43,839 bases of DNA from assembly GCA_025454525.1 (NCBI GenBank), contig JALOOG010000027.1:1-43839 (forward strand), in the 5' to 3' direction. Within the stretch, counting starts at the first letter, position 1. Each line of letters opens with the position of its first letter. Origin of the DNA: Anaerolineae bacterium (GTDB lineage Bacteria; Chloroflexota; Anaerolineae; Aggregatilineales; Phototrophicaceae). The notes under the pieces are model-generated. The model saw only the letters and a program-made list of their open reading frames with translations. It searched no databases and was not told the DNA's origin. The translations under genes and the position numbers were made by a program. Below, one piece after another: positions 40,735 to 43,839 of this stretch.

Positions 40735-40796
40735 AAATTCCTCTACTTAAGTTGGCTTCAAATCCGTTCCATTATAAGCGATCTTCTGGTAGATAA

Positions 40797-40805
40797 TGCT
40801 ATAAT
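40797..40805 (+). promoter_or_regulatory. Extended -10 promoter of R2lox gene
   Basis: TGCTATAAT, a consensus TATAAT with TGn, 46 nt before the R2lox ATG. No clear -35. A CAGGAG ribosome-binding site follows before the start. Confidence 0.65.
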
Positions 40806-40850
40806 TTCGCCTTAAACGGATCGATCGATGATTTTACAGGAGTTTAAGCA

Positions 40851-41759
40851 ATGACCCTTACCAATCAACGTCAATTTGCGACCACTGCACGCGGTTTGCA
40901 ACGCGATACCCCCCCGATGAAATTATTTGAAAAGGCCAAAAAATACGGGATCTGGAATCCGAGTGAGATCGATTTTTCACAAGATAAACTAGATTGGCAA
41001 TCCCTTTCACCTGACGAAAAAGATGTGATCTTACGTCTTACCTCACAATTTCAGGCGGGTGAAGAAGCTGTCACCCTAGATCTGCTCCCGTTGATTATGA
41101 CAGTGGCCAAAGAGGGACGGATCGAAGAAGAAATGTTCTTAACGACCTTTTTGTGGGAAGAAGCTAAACACACCGATTTTTTTAATCGCTTTTTGATCGA
41201 AGTCACGGGCGATCCGGGGGATCTTTCCCGTTATCACTTGGATAGTTACCGCACGATCTTCTACGATGCGTTACCCACGGCCCTAAACCGTTTGACTCAT
41301 GATCAATCTCCCGAAGCGCAATTGATCGCTGCTGTGACCTATAACATGATTGTGGAAGGCACGTTGGCCGAAACCGGCTATTACAGCTATTACACCGCTC
41401 TACGCAATAACAACATTATGCCCGGTACAACACATGGCATTGATCTACTCAAACAAGACGAGTCGCGTCATATCGCTTATGGGATCTTCTTGATTTCGCG
41501 TCTGGTAGCCGAACATCCGCACCTTTGGGAGGTTGCTGAAGGCACGATGAACACGCTGTTAATGCCCGCGCTTGGTGTCGTCACAGAGGCCTTCGCCTGT
41601 TATGATCCGATCCCGTTTAATTTAGATTTAGATACCTTTGTCAGTTACGCCACAATGCAATTTCAAAAGCGCTTTGATCGCATCGCAAAATCACGCGGCG
41701 CAGCCCTGAGCGAGGTGTATCAGATTACCCATACCGCGATTGATCAGGATAACGCATGA
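40851..41759 (+). CDS. R2-like ligand-binding oxidase (R2lox)
   Basis: 302-aa ferritin-like diiron-type protein related to the ribonucleotide reductase small subunit. The R2lox branch (as in mycobacterial Rv0233) uses a Mn/Fe site and forms a Val-Tyr ether crosslink instead of a tyrosyl radical. Residues match: metal ligands Glu71, Glu104 and His107 (WEEAKH), Glu169 (IVEG), Glu204 and His207 (DESRH), and the crosslink pair Val74 and Tyr164 at the expected spacings. N-terminal PPMKLFEKAKKYGIWNPSEI is also typical. No large reductase subunit is nearby, supporting oxidase rather than ribonucleotide reductase. Substrate unknown. It overlaps the next gene (ATGA). Confidence 0.9.
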   Translation: MTLTNQRQFATTARGLQRDTPPMKLFEKAKKYGIWNPSEIDFSQDKLDWQSLSPDEKDVILRLTSQFQAGEEAVTLDLLPLIMTVAKEGRIEEEMFLTTFLWEEAKHTDFFNRFLIEVTGDPGDLSRYHLDSYRTIFYDALPTALNRLTHDQSPEAQLIAAVTYNMIVEGTLAETGYYSYYTALRNNNIMPGTTHGIDLLKQDESRHIAYGIFLISRLVAEHPHLWEVAEGTMNTLLMPALGVVTEAFACYDPIPFNLDLDTFVSYATMQFQKRFDRIAKSRGAALSEVYQITHTAIDQDNA

Positions 41760-42268
41760 TTTTTACCTTTACCTATCAGCACCAAGATCACACTTATACG
41801 GTTCAACTTGAGCCGTTAGCCGATGGAAGTTATCAAGCCCTGATCGGTGATCGCAATTATCGGTTTCATGCGACCGATCTTGCGGGCCAAGGATGGGTGA
41901 TCACCCTTGATCATGGTGAGCGCGTCGTGGCCTATACTGCACAAGCGGCTCAAGCGCGTTTTGTACAGGTGACAGGCGAAACTGCTCAAGCCTTGACCGT
42001 ACCCGATCAGCGACGCGCCCGACGACGTGGCACAGAGGCAGGAGGTGCAACACAATTGTTTGCACAAATGCCGGGGCAAGTTGTCGATGTCCTCGTGCAA
42101 CCCGGAGATACCGTGCAGTCCGGTCAAACCTTGCTGGTGTTAGAGGCGATGAAGATGGAAATTCGCCTATCCGCTCAAACACAAGGCATCATCAAACAAA
42201 TATTGGTGAAAAAAGGCGATGTGGTCGAACGCGAACAATTGTTGATCGAAATCGACACGCAGATATAA
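41756..42268 (+). CDS. Biotin carboxyl carrier protein-like
   Basis: 170-aa protein with a C-terminal biotinyl domain (about residues 98-168). The biotinylation motif is LEAMKMEI with Lys133, flanked by MPGQVVDVLVQPGDTVQSGQ and a late VKKGDVVEREQLLIEI strand. The N-terminal 80 residues resemble the linker domain found before BCCP in acyl-CoA carboxylase alpha chains. Alone it must work with separate biotin carboxylase and carboxyltransferase subunits, none of which are in the window. Its ATG overlaps the R2lox stop (ATGA), an odd pairing. A hairpin follows. Confidence 0.85.
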   Translation: MIFTFTYQHQDHTYTVQLEPLADGSYQALIGDRNYRFHATDLAGQGWVITLDHGERVVAYTAQAAQARFVQVTGETAQALTVPDQRRARRRGTEAGGATQLFAQMPGQVVDVLVQPGDTVQSGQTLLVLEAMKMEIRLSAQTQGIIKQILVKKGDVVEREQLLIEIDTQI

Positions 42269-42278
42269 AAGACGTTTT

Positions 42279-42299
42279 AGCCGGCCTCATCGGCCGGCT
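42279..42299. terminator. Convergent hairpin terminator
   Basis: AGCCGGCC and GGCCGGCT form a perfect 8-bp G/C stem with a 5-nt loop between the BCCP-like gene and the convergent membrane protein gene. Confidence 0.7.
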
Positions 42300-42305
42300 G
42301 ATCGC

Positions 42306-42809
42306 TTAAACTTGTTCGATCAATTCTGCCGCCAACAACACCCCTGAATACGGTGCGCGATAGATGTGATACGTTGCACCGTGCTGAAAGGCCTTAAATA
42401 CCTCTTTTGAGACCACCACCTCCGCCTGATTTACCCGGATCAAGTACGTGATCACCCGCCGATTAATTGGTTTGATCACGCGCTCTAATTCACCGCTGTT
42501 GATCATAACCCGCTTGCCGTTGATGTCGGCGGTTAATTTCAGCCAATAACGCGCAAAAATACCCGTAAATGCCGCGCTACAAATGCTTAATCCCACCCCA
42601 ATCAAGATCAAGATAGGCGATTCGTCTAAATTACCCACATAGATGAATCCGGATGCGATCACGACCACCACCAAGACAATCAACGCCCCGATGATCTCCG
42701 TCCGACGGCGCTGAAGACGTAAACGGTAATGTTGCATCTCACTTAGCTCACCGCGCTGATTGTGTTTCAGATCATCTTGTGAAAACTCAATACTTTGCAT
42801 TAAACCCAT
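42306..42809 (-). CDS. Small membrane protein with two transmembrane segments
   Basis: 167-aa protein. A charged N-terminus (about 40 residues, Arg-rich LRLQRRRTEI) precedes two hydrophobic segments (IIGALIVLVVVVIASGFIYV and LILIGVGLSICSAAFTGIF). A C-terminal cytosolic beta-rich part contains VITYLIRVNQAEVVVSKEVF and YHIYRAPYSGVLLAAELIE. No family was recognised. The start could be either of two ATGs at 42809 or 42800; the first has AAGG about 8 nt upstream. It lies downstream of leader cassette B, as the P-type ATPase lies downstream of cassette A, so both may respond to the same signal. Confidence 0.6.
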   Translation of the reverse strand: MGLMQSIEFSQDDLKHNQRGELSEMQHYRLRLQRRRTEIIGALIVLVVVVIASGFIYVGNLDESPILILIGVGLSICSAAFTGIFARYWLKLTADINGKRVMINSGELERVIKPINRRVITYLIRVNQAEVVVSKEVFKAFQHGATYHIYRAPYSGVLLAAELIEQV

Positions 42810-42918
42810 GTGCTTAACCTTGCCAACTGCGAATTTCCTGTATTAAACCCAATTTGACGTGAAATTTGAAGTGATGAAGTAGGATAGGCGATCGAGTCCG
42901 CTTCAAACTCACCGATTG

Positions 42919-42977
42919 GGTGCGGCAGTGACGGCAGCGAAAAGCAAAAAATTTTTTCGGCGACAGCGGCAACGTCG
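42919..42977 (-). promoter_or_regulatory. Conserved post-leader element B
   Basis: On the minus strand GTTGCCGCTGTCGCCG, then AAAAAATTTTTT, then a CTGCCGTC/ACTGCCGCAC block, matching the element after leader A in order and spacing. It may be an RNA or DNA regulatory site. Confidence 0.45.
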
Positions 42978-43043
42978 TTAGAGGGATCGTAAGATTGCAT
43001 TCTGAAGTCGAAAAGCAAACACCAAGTAGAAGCGCAGATTCAT
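42978..43043 (-). CDS. Putative 21-aa leader peptide, cassette B
   Basis: Short frame with a GAGGGGG ribosome-binding site 5-11 nt before ATG. The peptide starts MNLRFYLVFAFR and ends AILRSL. It shares LVFAF and ILRS plus flanking DNA with leader A (3480-3551); the first 80 nt of the two cassettes align without gaps at roughly 86 percent identity by eye. It is 168 nt upstream of the membrane protein gene at 42809 and in the same direction. Confidence 0.5.
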   Translation of the reverse strand: MNLRFYLVFAFRLQNAILRSL

Positions 43044-43081
43044 TCGATCCCCCTCACGTTGATCACGGTCATAATGAGTAG

Positions 43082-43090
43082 ATGATAGCA
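43082..43090 (-). promoter_or_regulatory. Extended -10 promoter of leader cassette B
   Basis: On the minus strand TGCTATCAT, identical to the -10 of cassette A, 38 nt before the leader B ATG. The palindrome at 43102-43129 overlaps the expected -35 area. Confidence 0.55.
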
Positions 43091-43101
43091 CAAATGGGCG
43101 A

Positions 43102-43129
43102 AAAAGTCGTAACATTTGTTACGACTTTT
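43102..43129. promoter_or_regulatory. Perfect 12-bp palindrome, possible operator
   Basis: AAAAGTCGTAAC and GTTACGACTTTT are perfect reverse complements around ATTT. The position upstream of the cassette B -10 fits an operator for a dimeric regulator; it could also act as a weak plus-strand terminator. Only one arm is well kept at cassette A. Confidence 0.5.
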
Positions 43130-43490
43130 GGGGCGATTACCTTGATGAAATGAATGGGTTAGTTGGCAGCATTTTCATCTTGTGTTAAAGTTTGAATATC
43201 ACTGGGAACCCTCCCAGTTTTAGGTAAAAATTTTCAGTTAAAACTTACGTTAGATTTAACTTTAAGTAATGTTTCAAGCGCAATTTTTACGAAAAAGCAC
43301 ATTTTTTATCAAAAAATAAGAGAGTGTTCCCAGAAAATTGAAGATTCCCTGACCAACGTGGAGGTGTCAACGTAAAAGTTGTCCCTTCACACCTAAATTT
43401 TACTTTTACCCGTTGTAAGCTTCGCAGGCGGCCACGGTGAGAAGCGCTTAAAACGTTGATGTGTTCACAGGAGGGACAACCCATTCAAGA
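43130..43490. other. A/T-rich noncoding region
   Basis: About 360 bp with no credible gene. It holds a hairpin ACTGGGA/TCCCAGT (43201-43218, followed by TTTT) and a nested stem AGGTGT/ACACCT (43362-43394) with CAAC/GTTG inside. It separates leader cassette B from the GH1 fragment. Confidence 0.5.
43201..43218 (+). terminator. Possible rho-independent terminator
   Basis: ACTGGGA and TCCCAGT form a perfect 7-bp stem with a 4-nt loop followed by TTTTA. No plus-strand gene lies directly upstream, so its purpose is unclear. Confidence 0.4.
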
Positions 43491-43499
43491 TACCTTTTC

Positions 43500-43839
43500 T
43501 CGTTTTACTCCACACGCTGTTGTATCTCCATAACGCTTATCATCCCCCCGCGATCTACATCACCGAAAACGGTTGCGCCTATGCTGATCAAGATCGCGAT
43601 GATCGCTTGGTACACGACCCTGAACGCACGCACTATTATCGCCTGCATCTTGACGTGGTGAGTCAGGCTCTCGCGTTAGGGGTACCTGTGGCGGGCTATT
43701 TTGCCTGGAGTTTGTTGGATAACTTTGAATGGGCCGAAGGTTATAACAAGCGCTTTGGCCTGTACTTTGTGGACTTTGACACACAACAGCGCATCCCTAA
43801 AGAAAGTGGGTTATTTTATCGCGATTACATCACACAAAC
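43500..43839 (+). pseudogene. 5'-truncated GH1 beta-glucosidase fragment
   Basis: A plus-strand frame (codon phase of 43553) encodes the C-terminal part of a family 1 glycoside hydrolase. It contains HPPAIYITENG with the catalytic nucleophile Glu, then GYFAWSLLDNFEWAEGYNKR and RFGLYFVDFDTQQRIPKESG. These are diagnostic GH1 motifs. GH1 enzymes are about 450 aa, and the acid/base Glu (NEP motif) and most of the barrel should precede, but similarity fades above about 43505 and the frame meets a TGA at 43457-43459 without a start codon. The right window edge cuts the extreme C-terminus. It is probably a decayed relic left by deletion or insertion, less likely an assembly artefact. Confidence 0.75.

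Noticed and set aside
40851-41759. Ribonucleotide reductase small subunit
   Set aside because: The residues fit R2lox (Val-Tyr pair and ligand spacing) and there is no large subunit nearby.
42800-43018. Minus-strand frame of 72 codons across the post-leader element
   Set aside because: TTG start without a ribosome-binding site. In cassette A the same frame has a stop just before the conserved block, so it is not maintained as protein.
43461-43661. Plus-strand frame of 66 codons over the GH1 fragment
   Set aside because: It is out of frame with the diagnostic GH1 motifs, which lie in another phase.

Overview
This 43.8-kb window looks like a chromosomal segment of a free-living bacterium, most likely a Chloroflexota member related to Anaerolineae. 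That placement is an inference. It rests on intermediate G+C, Thr/Pro-rich lipoproteins with beta-propeller-like bodies, FHA and roadblock proteins, a MutS2 plus a membrane-anchored MutS-like ATPase, and the absence of lipopolysaccharide genes. No tRNA, rRNA, CRISPR array, phage module or intact transposase was seen. The genes are densely packed in short operons, many with 1-4 nt start/stop overlaps (TAATG, ATGA, TTGA), separated by clear hairpin terminators.

Layout. 1-3.1 kb: the end of an alpha/beta hydrolase and two GT4 glycosyltransferases. 3.1-3.94 kb: a gene-poor repeat-rich stretch with a 24-bp inverted repeat, two copies of a hairpin-type repeat and a promoter/leader-peptide cassette, upstream of a P-type cation ATPase (to 6.5 kb). 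6.5-11.1 kb: fabD and a DUF4230-like protein, a DCC-type thioredoxin-like protein with a hypothetical partner, a third copy of the dispersed repeat, a two-HKD phospholipase-D-like protein and a small hypothetical. 11.1-17.05 kb: a seven-gene operon (PyrK-like Fe-S protein, PIG-L deacetylase, PyrD-like flavoprotein, two GT2 enzymes, rnhB, GT4). 17.1-21.4 kb: FHA protein, roadblock protein, trmD, an ArsR-type regulator, a duplicated-domain hypothetical and an FmdB-like protein. 21.5-26.1 kb: monooxygenase-like protein, MBL-fold protein, a large SH3b lipoprotein, a HEAT-repeat protein and an Lgt-like membrane protein. 26.2-31.1 kb: an SPFH/band-7 protein, mutS2 and a pair of paralogous membrane-anchored proteins. 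31.1-35.3 kb: a five-gene operon coding a membrane MutS-like ATPase, a PLAT protein, two lipoproteins and a hypothetical. 35.4-42.8 kb: acyl-CoA ligase, uvrB, a polytopic membrane protein, an R2lox oxidase with an overlapping biotinyl carrier protein, and a small membrane protein. 42.8-43.84 kb: a second copy of the leader cassette, noncoding sequence, and a 5'-truncated GH1 beta-glucosidase.

The most unusual signals are: (1) a promoter plus short leader-peptide cassette in two copies 39 kb apart (3404-3611 and 42919-43131), roughly 86 percent identical over the gapless first 80 nt, each upstream of a membrane-protein gene; (2) a MITE-like or REP-like repeat family of three copies; (3) a PyrK-like/PyrD-like pair that keeps the Fe-S and barrel scaffolds but lacks hallmark catalytic and cofactor residues; (4) several other proteins (FmdB-like, MBL-fold, Lgt-like) that keep the fold signature but lack canonical active-site or metal residues; and (5) an R2lox oxidase translationally coupled to a biotinyl carrier protein.
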